A stretch of DNA of 64,000 nt from assembly GCA_023627715.1 (NCBI GenBank), contig JAMAHW010000036.1, positions 248,001-312,000 of the forward strand, in the 5' to 3' direction. The notes under the pieces are model-generated. The model was not told the DNA's origin, made no database searches, and saw only the letters and a program-made list of their open reading frames with translations. Shown in pieces: positions 20,606 through 32,726 of the stretch. The position numbers and the translations under genes were made by a program. The first letter of the stretch is position 1; every line of letters starts with the position of its first letter. This DNA comes from Periconia sp. R9002. Taxonomy: Eukaryota > Ascomycota > Dothideomycetes > Pleosporales > Periconiaceae.

Positions 20606-23600
20606 ATGGCCTCGATCCTGGCGCCACGGCGCACTGCATCACAGGTACGGTCGCGCACAAGCTTGCAATACCCAGCCCATGACACTTCGCGTTGCTAATG
20701 CTCCATCTTCTTGCAACTAGGCGAGTAGCTTCAACGCCCTCTCTTTTGGCGCTTCGCGATCCGTAGCCTCCAATGTACACACAAACGACCCTCTTCAACC
20801 GTTGCGAGCCATGGCCGATCGAGTGGGAAAAGAGGTGGAAAAGTTCGCCGAGCGAGTCGATCACTGGCACACGCACGTAAATGAGGACCAAAAGGCAAAG
20901 CATGAAACAACAGTCAAGATGGTGGGCAAATTCAGAGATTTGGCCAAATCGACAGTCGATGAACTGCAGCGACAACACGACAGCGAGCACCGAGGGGAGT
21001 TGGACAAGAGTGTACGGCGGCGCATCCAGAACATGGCGCCGGATCCTAATACAGGCAATATAGACCTCTCCGGCCGCTTTTCCCAGTCCATCCTTGCTTC
21101 TGTCGAGCCTGGCGCTACACCAGCTACGTCCAGTATACAGGAGTTGCGACAATGGCAAGCCGAACTTGCGACGTGGGAGCTTTTACGCGTCATTATCCAT
21201 CATTATCATCCTGCGCCTGGGACCAATATAGCAGCGCAAAAGACATCTCGGTTAGCACGTGTTGGAGGCGATCACTCTTATAGCCCCAAAACCCATATCT
21301 GGGATAGATTCATAATCGCCGACGATGTGGCACGGGAGAAGAAGGTCATTCTACAATGGCTTCAACAGACGGCTAGGAATACGGAAAGCGACATAGAATC
21401 TATTGTCGCACAGTGGGGTCAGTTATCTGGCAAAGACACAAACACCTGGACAAGCGGGTGGCTGGACACCAAGGTCAAAATCAAACAAGCCAAGCGAATG
21501 CAAGGTGGTCTGGACAAGCCTCTGGATGACGACTATCCTTTGCAGAGCACCGGCGGACTTCACCAGTTGATTACTCGCCTGGACCCCGATGCGCCTGCAA
21601 GGCAGGGACGCGTGCTAGAAAAATCGGATGAGTATTATGAGAATGCACTCTGGATGGTATGCTACGAGATGGTACGCCGAGGAGACTCCTGGGAAAAGAT
21701 AAGCGACTGGTGCAAGGAGAGGAATGAGGCGTGGCGCGGCGTAAGTCTTGGTGTCGCCCACGATTCCCAACCCGATGGAGGACCCAACTTGTCTGGCAAT
21801 GATCTTGGATATCTCTTCCGTCGGGTGTGCCTGTATGCAGCCCGGGGTGCACGCATTCCCTACGAAGGAGCTGTATACGCTCTACTTGCGGGTGACGTGC
21901 AGGCGGTACAAGCTGCCTGCCGGTCGTGGGATGATCACCTCTACGCACACTACAATGCTCTCCTATTATCCAGATTTGATGGCTTCGTTCAAGTTGATGC
22001 ATCTCGAGTGTCCAAAAAAACAGCGGAGCAGTTCGCCTTCAAGGATCATACAACTCTGTTTTCCAATTGGGAGCATACAAACAAAGAAGTAATCGAGCGG
22101 CTCATGGAGAATCCAGCCACCTCATCTCAGGCAAAAACACCAATGAAGCTTATTCAGGGAGCTTTGATAAGCCAAAACGTGGAGGAGCTTCTGTACAAGG
22201 TCGGGATAGCGGTGGCAGATTTACAGCAAAACGATGAACGTCTCAATATCCTCATGCTCGACCCGGACTCTGTCCCGCAAGACCCAAAGCCTAAGATGGC
22301 CGGGGAGAAACGACTTGTCAATGCAGAAGATTATCACCAGACACTCGTAAAGGACCCACATGCTCTTCGTATTCTCGTACACATCTACATTGCTCTGTGG
22401 GGGGGACTGTTGGGCGAAAACGAATTCGATTCTGAGGGCAAGGCGCTTGCCGTGTACAACGTTCTGACGTACTATATTGAGTTTCTGCGCGTCACAAAAC
22501 GTCTTCAGCTGATACCGCTATATGCGGCTCAACTTGGGCCGTATAGAGGCCCTCATTGTATGGCGCGCGTTCTGCTCGATATCAAGAATAATGAGGAGCA
22601 GAAACGCTGCATGGACCTTATGAAACTCTATGGCATAGATTACCTTACGGTTGTCAATGAGGCTTTTGTTCTCCAGATGACTGCCACGGGCCATGTCCGC
22701 GAAGATGGCCCCGTGGCCACCAATCCTATCGCCAGGTATGCCCTCGTTGAATCGTGGGCTGAGCATGATGCGTTTCTGTGGCCTGGCGTGCGGATCAAAC
22801 ACGATCTTGCAGGACTCGATGTCTCTTCTCAAGAAGAGGCCGTGATTGAAAGTCTAACGTGGTACAACTATATAGAGAAAGATATTGAGTGCACTTTCAG
22901 GGACTTGTACACGGCCATAGAGACCTTTTTACGTAAGTTCACATTTACCTACGAATGGACCAGAAAGACTCATACTAACAACCACAAGTGAAAGGCCGAA
23001 TCGGCGCCGCGGAGAAGTTAGCCACAGAAATGAGTGTGGAGGCCGTCTCTCTTGCCAAAACTACAGCTCTTTGTGGCTATGCATTCGACTTTACGGCACC
23101 CGAAAGTGAAGAGCAGGATCAGCAGCAAGTTGGCGAAATCATGAGTGCTTCGCTCCGCAGCTCTGCTAATGATGCTATCCGGCCATCCGAAATCCCTAAT
23201 AAGCAGAACCATGCACGTCTTGTTCTCTTTATGCGCGAAGTCAGCCAAAAGTACGGCAATCTTTGTCAGCTTGTCCGCATCATTTCACTTCTGCGTGAAT
23301 GGCGCGCAGAGGAAGAAAACCTCATCCAGTCAGTCACCTTTCCTTGCCATGCCAACCAAAAGGAACATGGACAGCACAAGCTAATGGGTCGTTTTACACA
23401 TAGACAACGGGCCACAGATGCCAAGATCTCGACAAAGAACATCAAACAACTGTCCAGTACCATTGAGGCCTTTTTCGACTCTATTTTCGATCCGAAGTTC
23501 GAACCCACCGACGACGCTCACCTGTGGATGGTGTACAAGGCGTATATACCCGAGCTAATTATTGCCTACTTGTCAGTGCTCCAGTCGGGTGCGTTCTTCA

Positions 23601-23842
23601 TCCACCGGGATACGGCCACAAAGGCGATGGATGTGGCAACGATTGTGGCAGACAGCGAGAGGGAATGGCTGCAAAAAGTGTTTCTGGAGACGGGCCGCAT
23701 GAGGGATTTTGTGACGGTTGTGGCCAATGTCAGCAAAGCGATGCTGAAGCTTGGGGAGCATGCAGACGGAAAAGCAATGACGAAGAAGAGGGATTCCAAG
23801 GGGCAAACTCTTCGCATTTGGGACCTGACGGTTAGAAATTAA
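20606..23842 (+). CDS. nup84: Nucleoporin Nup84/Nup107
   Basis: Scaffold nucleoporin of the Y (Nup84/Nup107-160) complex at the nuclear pore. Four exons (20606-20644, 20721-22932, 22989-23328, 23404-23842) give 1009 residues in phase. The first exon encodes MASILAPRRTASQ, leading into a Ser/Asn-rich stretch and then the family block MADRVGKEVEKFAERV. Downstream all-helical sequence includes NALWMVCYEMVRRGDSWEKIS, YLFRRVCLYAARGARIPYEGAVYALLAGD, a conserved RILVHIYIALWGGLLGENEFD and the C-terminal REWLQKVFLETGRMRDFV. The third intron (23329-23403, 75 nt) has a length divisible by three and no stop, so unspliced RNA would also be open; the gtcagt donor, gctaat branch and tacacatag acceptor argue it is removed. 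The start at 20606 is supported by phase only. Confidence 0.9.
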
Positions 23843-25322
23843 AGCACATTTTTGCGTCGAAGTGGGTTTTCTGCAAGAGTAGGCAACACCAATGATTTCT
23901 TTTCCCCCTTCTTCGGTCTCCTTCGTTTGGCCACGGAGGTATTGTACGATTAATTGGACAAGCACCAGATTAGAGCAGCAGCAGCAGCAGCATTGCAAGA
24001 AATGGACGACGATGGACAGAGGTTCCTGGTGGTGCAACAAGGCGTTTGATTTGGGGGGAGGAGGCGAACAGAATGGATGCATCCAAGCGTGTTCCAAACA
24101 AGCGTCAAACGCGTCTCCATGTATCGGAGGGCGTTTCGTCGGCCAAGTGCTTGGCGTTTGTGTTAATCAGCATGCAGAAAGGCAATCAGGGCCGTGGTTG
24201 CTGGAGCTGCAGGGCCATCTAGAAAAGAAATTACAGCCGAATTAAACGCCCAGTCTGGAGTGCATGCATGCCTTTTTTCGTTTACAACGTTGACTCTAGA
24301 CACGTACAAAGTTGGTACGGTAAGTTAGTTATGTAGCCAACTTGGCTGATTGCAAGCCAACCGACTACGCCACCGAAGCCATTTAGTGTTTACGACAACC
24401 ACCTTAGGTGCCTGTAAGGTTACTTTACGAATGGGCACAGCTGTCACACGACGCCGTCGTTGGGGTTGAAGTCTGGACCTGACCGACGACGACGACGACA
24501 ATGGCCAGCCAGGTGTTGCGCGAGCACATGCACCAAGGGGGCGTAACGTTACAAGATGGAATCTGCAGAAGATAAAAATAATGGTCGCGATAGGCACAGG
24601 CTGGGCCCGATGTTTCAACTGCGCACAGGGCTCGGAGTTCGGGAGTCAGTTGTCAGTTGGGGAGTAGTGCGTGTGCTTTGCCATTCATATCAGCCCCCTC
24701 TCGTCTCATCTCGTCTCGTCTCGACCCTCGAATCCTCGAACCCCCTCGCGTTCCACCCCTCCCCTTCCTCTCCATCCATCACTTTCCTCACCACCCACGC
24801 GACACTCTCCAATTGATCCCGGATACTGGCCAATCCACCTCCCGGGACCCGACCACTGCGAATTGACCCGCTGGTTACAGTACAGTGGACCTAGCCTCAC
24901 CCTAGGTTCCCACTCCCTCGGCAGCCATTCCTCATCGTCATCTAGTCACTGCCCGCCTGCTCTCTCCGCATGCCCCAACCCATCTTTCCCACTTTCGGCA
25001 TCCAGTTGCAATTGCCTGCCCAGGCAATGATTCACTAATTGATCCATCCGTCCATTCATCCATCCATCCATCCTTCCTTCCTGCGCCAGTTCTGCTGGGC
25101 CTCACTGCACCAGGTGCGAAGGGAGATGGACCCTTCATCAACACCGAACCTGCGTGATCGTCCTCGTCCTCATTTTCGACAAGCAGTATCCTGACATTCT
25201 TGGGGCCCCGCCAGGCACTTTCACAAGTCCTTCACTTCCGCGTCATCGCGCCTGGGCACGGTGCATTCCAACCGTCTCGTTCTGCTTCTACTACGCATCC
25301 TCCGCACCCCCTCGTTAACACC
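23843..25322. other. Intergenic region nup84 / SCAPC-motif gene
   Basis: This is a 1.48 kb stretch. It has a CAG run (23977-23991), CTCGTCTC repeats near 24700-24725, and a CATC/CATT-rich tract (25040-25080) in the 5' leader of the next gene. Short open frames only. Confidence 0.6.
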
Positions 25323-26843
25323 ATGGCATGGTTCATGAGGGGCGTGCAGTCGGCCGTCTTCCACTACATATCGTGCGCGCCTTGCCATGGCTACTCCGAT
25401 CGGAAACAGAAGCGCAAGCATGCAAAAGAGGCGCGCTTAGCCAGACTGAAGATGCAACTGGAACAACCGGAGCTGTACCATCATCCGGAACCCACGGGAA
25501 CCAATCCCTACTGGCAAGAGGAGATCACCATGGGCCCAGGTCCTCCGCCGCGGCGTGCTCGAAGGACCAATACTTGTAGTACGCGTCCCATCACCACTGC
25601 CGGCACGCAAAGCTCAGCCATGAGCCAGGAAAACAGCAGCATGGATACTGGCCGATATCCCGACATCCGGCTGAGCGACGACACCTTGGACGTTGACGAC
25701 GACGACGACAACTGGAATCGCAAGCGCTATCAGAGAGAAGATGAGGATCTATGGGGTGTTGAGCCAGAGGTGCCGGCCCAGGCCCCCCTATCCGGCTCAT
25801 CGGTTGGGGTGGCCGGTCTTACACGATCAAATGTTTCCCGGGCGGATAGCTACTATTCGGTTCGGGCACCGCCCGTGAACGATCTGCACCCTCCCATTGT
25901 CAGTGTGCCATCACCACGTCCAACAGACAATCGCTGGATGTTGCAACCGCCGCCCAAAGCTAGTGTCATGAGTGGTAAGGAGCGAGCAACCATCAGGAGC
26001 CGTAGTGGTAGTGGAGCCAGCAGCCGTGTGGAACTCAGTCTTCAGCGGCAAGTAAGTGCCCGGCAATTGAAGAACAAGAAAAAACGCGAAGGATCGCCCA
26101 GGAGCATGTCCCGAGGAAGTTCGTACAGCAATCTCGCCCCAAGTCAGCGCCATGACAGACCCAAAACGCCACAAACGCGGCCCATTTCAGCAGCTAGCTC
26201 CAATAAAAAGCGCCGTGACACTGCCATGACCAGATCCGACCTTGTCGAACGCTCTTCAGGTGATTCGAGTGATAACCTCGTTGACCATGTCCCGTCGTCC
26301 AGTTCTCAAGCAAGCCCACACATCAAGTTTGCTGGGGCACACTTCAACCGCAGACAGCTCTCCACGGTGATGTCTAGTGATTCCGGAAATCCCACCTCCG
26401 CTTCTACCTCGCCATCCGCTCTGGATCCCGCTCCTGGGAAGGAGGATATCTTTGACAAACAACAGTCCACCCACCTTGAGCGACCAAAGTACACTTCGAA
26501 TCTCTCTTCTGATACCCTCTCATTCTACGCCAACCGCCGCAAGCCTGTTGCCTCCTCCGACCGAACCTCTCTCAATGTTTTGCAGGACCTCGTCTCTCCC
26601 AACTCTTCATTAAACACCCGTTTCGTATCCGCTCCACTTATCGAGGCCCGAATCAAACTCCCGCCTTCTGATATGGACGAGGAAGAAAATCTTGAGGTTG
26701 ACAAATGGAATGGAAGCGGACTGAAAATCGGCCGGGTTTGGGGACCAGAAAAAGTCGACGGCGAAACCAGGGTGCCATTTGATAGCTCGGAAACATCAGA
26801 TGCATCACGTGATCCGAACCTGCGATGGTCTGTCGATTTTTGA
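25323..26843 (+). CDS. Unrecognised Ser-rich protein with N-terminal hydrophobic SCAPC motif
   Basis: A single exon of 506 residues from MAWFMRG. An open frame continues upstream to 25200, but only without an ATG, so 25323 is taken as the start. Residues 1-25 are hydrophobic and end in YISCAPCHGYSDR, a two-cysteine motif that could be lipidated or zinc-binding. A basic helix (KQKRKHAKEARLARLKMQLEQPE) follows, then TNPYWQEEITMGPGPPPRR, which looks like the conserved core. The rest is a long Ser/Arg/Pro-rich disordered region with a DDTLDVDDDDDNW acidic patch. A short conserved-looking end (LKIGRVWGPEKVDGE) precedes RWSVDF. I recall similar ascomycete proteins without an assigned role; a membrane-peripheral location is inference. 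Confidence 0.72.
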   Translation: MAWFMRGVQSAVFHYISCAPCHGYSDRKQKRKHAKEARLARLKMQLEQPELYHHPEPTGTNPYWQEEITMGPGPPPRRARRTNTCSTRPITTAGTQSSAMSQENSSMDTGRYPDIRLSDDTLDVDDDDDNWNRKRYQREDEDLWGVEPEVPAQAPLSGSSVGVAGLTRSNVSRADSYYSVRAPPVNDLHPPIVSVPSPRPTDNRWMLQPPPKASVMSGKERATIRSRSGSGASSRVELSLQRQVSARQLKNKKKREGSPRSMSRGSSYSNLAPSQRHDRPKTPQTRPISAASSNKKRRDTAMTRSDLVERSSGDSSDNLVDHVPSSSSQASPHIKFAGAHFNRRQLSTVMSSDSGNPTSASTSPSALDPAPGKEDIFDKQQSTHLERPKYTSNLSSDTLSFYANRRKPVASSDRTSLNVLQDLVSPNSSLNTRFVSAPLIEARIKLPPSDMDEEENLEVDKWNGSGLKIGRVWGPEKVDGETRVPFDSSETSDASRDPNLRWSVDF

Positions 26844-27926
26844 GCCAAAGAGGGATTTATTACTTGGCCCCTTTAACTTTGTGAGGTTTTTGCGTACGGA
26901 AAGATTGCATATCCACAGTCACGTTCCGATGCATCTTTTCCATGCATATCTCCGTCGCGCATTGCATCTTCCCGTCACTCCGCCTTGATTGTGCTCTTTA
27001 CATGCATCTCAGCGACTTTTTCATCGAGCATTGGTTGTCTATAAAATGCGTTTTCGACTTTCTTGTCTACTCTTTTCTTGGCCTCTGCTCTCTCCCTCGC
27101 GGAATCTCGCGTTGTGGGGAGCGACCGTCTTTCTTCTTTTCCTCACACAAAAGCATGCAAGGCATGCTCAACTTACTTTCTGACACACCCTCATCGCATT
27201 GGCGTTTTCCTTGTGTTTATCTCTCATTCATGTTTCTTTTTTCTCTTTTACCAGTGGTTTAGCAATCCGTTTTCTGCATGGGAAATTTCCCCGGCTGGGG
27301 GGAAATCAGCGACTCGGAGCTCTTGGAGTGTCTTTTGGTGTTGATGTCTTTTGGATAGCGTGTTTGGACAAGCATTCGCTGTCCGCCTCCTTTTTTTCGT
27401 TTTCCTTGTATTGGAGTTGTGAGCATTGCCTGTGTTCGTTCCCTTTGAGGACTTGTGTGTATGTATCAAAAACATGGTCGTGATGATGGGTCAATTGAAT
27501 GAAGGGAAGCGACGTGTTGACGAAGGATGAACAATGGGGGGGAAAGCACGGAAGACAAGGGAGAAATAAATGATTGTAAAAAAAATTCAAAGCTGTTCAA
27601 AGACTGTTATTGTGTTGCTCTTTCGATTCTCTTGGAACTTTTTTTTCGTGTTGTTCGCTGCTATTGAATAACAGTAGAGTGTATCATCGCAGGGTAACTA
27701 GAATACTGGCGGTATCGATACAGTAGAAGTTGACAAAGACGTCTTCTGGCCAGGAGTTGTTCGATGGCAAACATTTTGCATTATATTACACCACATGTCA
27801 CCGCCACATGAATCATAAGACACCTAATTCACTACATCTACATCCACATACGCGGACAGCATACAGATTTACAAGAAAAGAGAGGGAAAAGGGAAAAGGG
27901 AAAGAAAGAAAAGTCCATCTATATTA
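26844..27926. other. Convergent intergenic region
   Basis: About 1.1 kb of T- and C-rich 3' flank between the SCAPC gene and the acyltransferase. No splice-supported frame is seen. Confidence 0.6.
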
Positions 27927-30520
27927 CTACAACTTGGACGCAGGCGGAGGCGGAGAAGAACCTAGCCCCTTCCTCGCCATGCCCTTCCCCCTGAGCGCCT
28001 TGCCAGCCACCGCCACTGCTCGCTCGGCCTCGCCATCGTCATCCGAAGGCTTGACGACGACGGCGTCCTGCCAAAGCTCGGCCCCGACGCGATCCGCGAG
28101 GCTCAAGACGCGATTCTGCACCGTGGCCCCGTCGCGGCGGTTCTTGCCTTCCCTCCTGCTGCTGCTGATGCGTTCCGCAAACGTCCAGAGGAGACCCTTG
28201 GCTTCGATGCTCGAGTGCGGTTGGCTCGGTGTAGTTTGGGTGGCGGTATTGCGCGGTGGGATCCATTCGTCGGCGAGACGGATCGACGAGGGGATTTTGG
28301 AGTCGCGGGACCGCGATACGACAATCATGCCTTCCTCCTCGAAGCGCGTGTACGTGTTCTTGAGCGTCTCCTTGTTGACGGCCTCGAAGTACGACAGGTC
28401 GCCCTGGTGGTAGAGCGTCTTGCCTAGCAGCTGGGCGCGGTCCTGGACCTTTTTGAGGTCGAGCCAGGTTCCTTTAGCGGCGGAGGTTGGAGGGGTCAGC
28501 ATCACCAGCGAAATGGCGCCCAGCCATGCCGCCTCTATGAATGGCCAGATGAGGAAGCAGTAGAAGTCGAAGCTCTCACGGCCGGATGAGCGCTCTGTGG
28601 TGCTGAGTTCGATGGTTTCGACAGTAGATGGGTTAGAAGCGTCGCGCGTGACGGTGATGACGCCGTCCGACTCGAGAGAGGTGATGGTTTGGGCGAGGTT
28701 GTGTTCCAAGCCTTCGGTCGGGAAGATGAACTCGCCCCGGAAGAGCTGCGAGAGAAAGTGGACTTGGTCACGGAGCGCGGTGTATGTGATGCGTTGATAT
28801 TCGGGGCCACCGCCGAGTTTGACGCGCGTGTAGAGTGCGGCGCTGACAAGGGAGTGGAGAATGAAAAGGTGGATGGTCATGTTGCGATAGAAGGAAAGTT
28901 GAAATCTGTTAGACTTGAGTGTAAGTAGATGTTCTTCAATTCAGAGAATGAGATATAGGGGGACGCTGACCTGTCTACGGCATAATATGTGTCTTCTGGC
29001 AATCCACCAACCAGGCCTACTAGACCTGAACCGAGTACTTCCAAGGCCCTGTCAACAACGACACTTGTTGGTAATCCTGCAAAATGTGCCACTCTTCCTC
29101 CTTGCGCCTTGATACGCTCACTGAGCCATTCCACCCGCCGGATCAATTCGGACTTTCCTACCCCTCGGCCTCGAAGTGTCAACAGGACGGTCCCGACCAG
29201 AGCAGTGGGCATGATGACGGAAACATCGTTGATGTCGCTGAGGACCTTGTATCCCAACGTCCTCAATATCCGTATTCGTTCATCTTTCAAGTTCAATCTT
29301 TGAGGCAACCGGCTGAAACGGTCGTGTTGTGCGTCGATGAATTTCCGCAAAGACCAAGACTCATGGAACCGAACATCCACTCTTCCAAGTTTCAATGATA
29401 GAACAGAGGATGCGGAGATGAAATCTTTGAGGTTCTCTTTTGGTTTTGGCTGTCCGAGTAATTCGCTGATATACGAGTCCACTTCAATAACTTTGTCGTA
29501 CTGCATGGAGACCGGACATATGATGGCATCTTCTACACGACCGCTTGCAACACTGTCCAGCATGTAGCTCAAGATGCCAAATTTGGGCGGCAGCATCTTC
29601 CCTGTACGACTTCTGCCTCCTTCTACAAAACACTTGAGATTGTATCCGTTCTGCATCAAGGTATCAATATAAGCTTGTACTAGTGTTGAGTATAATTGGT
29701 CATCCCCAAAGCTCCGTCGAATCCACATTGCGCCAGCATGCTGAAGGAAATTGCCCACAATGGGAAAATTGAGGTTGTCGCCTGCGACAATGGTCGGAAG
29801 AGCGAGACCGATGCGGAAACAGATGATCTGGAGAGAGACATAATCGACGTGGGAACGATGGCATGGCAGGAAGATAATTGACTGTTTCTTTTTCTCGGCT
29901 TCCTTGGCTACTTCGCGGAGTCTGAGGATTTCTTCGCTCGAAACGTGAACTCCCTGGTGGTATGCCCGGGTCAAAAGTTGTGTAGCCAGGTAGTATGCGC
30001 CGCGGATGAAGCGATTGCTCTCCATTTTACATATCATGTTGTCCGTCATAGTATCGCAAACCTCCATGAGTGATTCCTCAATCTGTATGCGCCTCTTCCT
30101 CTTCCTGTCACCCTTTCCTGGACCCCTTCCTTCACCCCCATTCATTATCTCGTCTCCCAATAAACCCTCCTTCGCCTCCACTTGAACACGTTTCTCCGCC
30201 AACTCCCTGACCTTGGTTACTAGCATGGAGTTGCTGAGAACCCGCGCCTTCATCTCTTCGCTAAACCCAGGGTAGAACATTGGCTGCCCAATGAAATCAT
30301 CATATGAGCGCCATCCCGTGCCGGAGACGTGGAGAGATATCTCGCGTATGAAGTCGAGCGGCGAAGAGCGGAATCGCGCAAAGCTAGAGACGAGGCCACG
30401 CTCGGGGGGCGCATCATAGCCGGCGGCGTGAAGGTAGACTTGATCGTCTGCAGTGATACTGAGATCGGGTGCTTGTTCTGAAGCAGGAGAAGACGACGAC
30501 GACGACGAAGGCGGAGACAT
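27927..30520 (-). CDS. Glycerol-3-phosphate / dihydroxyacetone-phosphate acyltransferase, GNPAT-PlsB type
   Basis: Two exons (28971-30520, 27927-28905) join in phase to 842 residues; the intron starts gtcagc and splits Arg517. The PlsC-type catalytic core is clear: block I CHRSHVDY with the HX4D pair His221 and Asp226, block II around GNFLQHAGAMWIRRSFG, block III FVEGGRSRTGKMLPPKFG (Glu300, Gly301) and block IV ICPVSMQYDKVIE. These features match the DHAPAT/PlsB group rather than the Gat1/Gat2 (Sct1) group. After the core, the post-intron half begins FQLSFYRNMTIHLFILHSLVSAAL, typical of the family, and ends in a Pro tail. It would acylate position 1 of glycerol-3-phosphate or DHAP, in mitochondria or peroxisomes. 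No PTS1 is seen: the C-terminus is ASKL rather than SKL. Confidence 0.88.
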
Positions 30521-31393
30521 TGTGGAGATGAATCAGTCGAAGAGGAGGTGAAGGGAAAGGTCCTGTAATTGAACGATAGGATGCGGGGTGCCCATAGAGA
30601 TGGTACAATCAGTGAGGGTCAGTAGTCCAGAATCTTCAAATCGATCATGAATATCAGCAGTGATTCCATACAATAGCCAGGCTCGATTGTTGTGATAGTT
30701 GTATGATGATGATGACCATCCCCATCCGAGCTTCTAACCCGTCTTGCCGAGGCAGGGTCCGCCGGGTAACTACTGTAAATCGTATCTTTCGACGGCGAGA
30801 TCCCGGGTTCAGGCCTCCGAAAATCATCACTCCAACATTCCACAATTCAGTGTAATCAAAGCATGTCACCACACGCTGACGATTAAATATAATAGAAGTT
30901 TGACAATTGTTAGCCCTAGTCCTGTGTTCCAGGCAAAATAATGAAGATAAACATCACTTTCTATAGGTAAATTCCCGCCGCCCAGTATTGTAATAGAATA
31001 CACATCAGAAAAAAAGCCCAGTGATTCTGTACCATAAAGTTCATGTAAACGCCAACGATGCCACCAACTTCTCCTGCCTTAGGGTGCGATCCATGTGATC
31101 ACTAGCGGCCAGGCGAAAAATGAAAATCTCAGAAAGGACCCGGAATGCTCACTTTTCCCCAATGTCATACCGAATCTTGCGCCCGTTCCTAGTGACCAAA
31201 ACCGTAATGATGATTGTGATGAAGATAACCCAAGCAAAGATACGTACGAAAAACCACACAGTATCAGCCTGGGTTGGAGGTGCACTTGTCGCGAAGTCAG
31301 ACGCTGTGCGAATACGAAAAAGAATTTGGATTGGGTGAAGTCGAGAATGGAACAGGCCTATGTGAAAGTGTGTATGTGAACGAACCAAAGAAT
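30521..31393. other. Intergenic region acyltransferase / kre2
   Basis: 5' flank of the acyltransferase and 3' flank of the mannosyltransferase. No gene is seen. A CCCGGGTTC string near 30803 resembles a tRNA B box but has no matching fold. Confidence 0.55.
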
Positions 31394-32726
31394 TTAGTCT
31401 TGCTCATTTTCGTACCCTTCTGGTCTCTGCAGCCCGTTGAGCTCGTAAAATTTGGATGTACCTAAGAAACTAGATCAGTATTGTTCAGCCAATGGAGATG
31501 AAATGACGTACAGCTATATCCTTTCCAGTCAAAATTGTCAGATGATTGGCAAGTACATTTATGGTCGATTCGGAACTGCTCGCCAGTTGGGCAGTGCGTG
31601 AAGGGAACGTGATAGTACGCAATGTCATTGAAAAAGTGGAGCTCCTCCTTCTTCAGCATGAGTGCGGCGGCAATCGAATGGACGGGAGCATCACCCCAAC
31701 GCTCATAGAAAAAGCCGCCAGCCTTATCCAAGACTTCGAAGAAATCGAGATAGGCCTGCGAACGGAGCCAGTCGAGATTGCCGATTTCGAAGTTGGACCA
31801 GAAATGGCAGTTGTTGTAAGTCTTTCCTTCATCATCGCTGATGAACTTCAAGGAGTTGCCCTCTGCGATGTGCTGGGGGTATGTCTTGGTGAAGTTTTTA
31901 ACGCTGTCCCAAAGCGTTGGAATGGTTGCTTCGTATTCGTGCAAGCTGAGCGTGAAGCTGTACTTTTTCTTGTTTTCGGCCATGAACTTGAACGTGTCGT
32001 AGTTGATGTCACAGAAGAAGCTGACGCTAGGCTCCACACGCCAATACCACTCGTAGTCCAGCATCAATGGGTGTCGGAAGAAAAAGCCAGACTCGTAGCG
32101 GCACATGTGTCGATAGGAGATGGAATCACCGTAGATGATCTGCTTCTCCTTCATCTCCTGGCGAACGGCGGCAGCCTTGTCCTGGTCGATGAAATCGGGA
32201 AACGACCAATGCTCCTTGGGGATGAGACCGTATTTTGTTTTGCCAGAAACAATGGCAGTGGTCATCTTCTTGAATTCATCATTGAACTCCTTGTCGTTGA
32301 GGAAGACCCAGTCATAGTTGAACTTGCGGTTGAAGCGATCCTCGACACTTCGGATAGACTTGAGGATTTCCCAGAGGTCTTCATTTCGGGCAAGGGTTAC
32401 AAAGGTAGCATTCATGCGTTCGCCGGAAGCAGTGGCGGGAGGCAGTTTGGTGCTTGGGTTGGGGGTCGTAGGAGGGTTCGCGGGCTTGAGCGCATCTTGG
32501 TTACTAGTAGCGGGTTGTGAAGTCTTTGCGCCGCTGGATTTTAATTTGGAGGAGGGCCATTGAGCGGAAGGCACGGAGGAAGACGACGAGATGAAGACGA
32601 GAAGAACTAAGCACTGCAAGAATGAGCTGGTTGAAATCCTTGGGTGAGGATGGAAGGTTTGCTGGGCGGATGGCTTACCACGAGGGCAAAGACGATGTAA
32701 CGGAGGTAGCGCTGCTGGCCAGCCAT
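31394..32726 (-). CDS. kre2: Alpha-1,2-mannosyltransferase, Kre2/Mnt1 family (GT15)
   Basis: Golgi type II membrane enzyme that extends O- and N-linked mannan from GDP-mannose. Three exons (32679-32726, 31512-32613, 31394-31461), 405 residues. The N-terminus [16 protein letters not shown] joined to [11 protein letters not shown] forms the signal-anchor; a Ser/Pro/Thr stem follows. The GT15 catalytic domain runs from [15 protein letters not shown] to the end, with [73 protein letters not shown] and the Cys-rich HKCTCQ. Exon 3 restores the family ending [20 protein letters not shown]; without the last intron the frame would stop about 20 residues early with unrelated sequence. Confidence 0.95.

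Noticed and set aside
20592..21158. A 188-codon antisense frame over the start of nup84.
   Set aside because: It overlaps clearly coding exons on the other strand and resembles no family.
30790..30830. A possible tRNA from a CCCGGGTTC string resembling a B box.
   Set aside because: No acceptor stem, D arm or anticodon arm could be paired around it.
31546..32520. A 324-codon open frame on the + strand opposite kre2.
   Set aside because: It is exactly antisense to a well-supported GT15 gene, has no recognisable domain, and arises from codon bias on the other strand.
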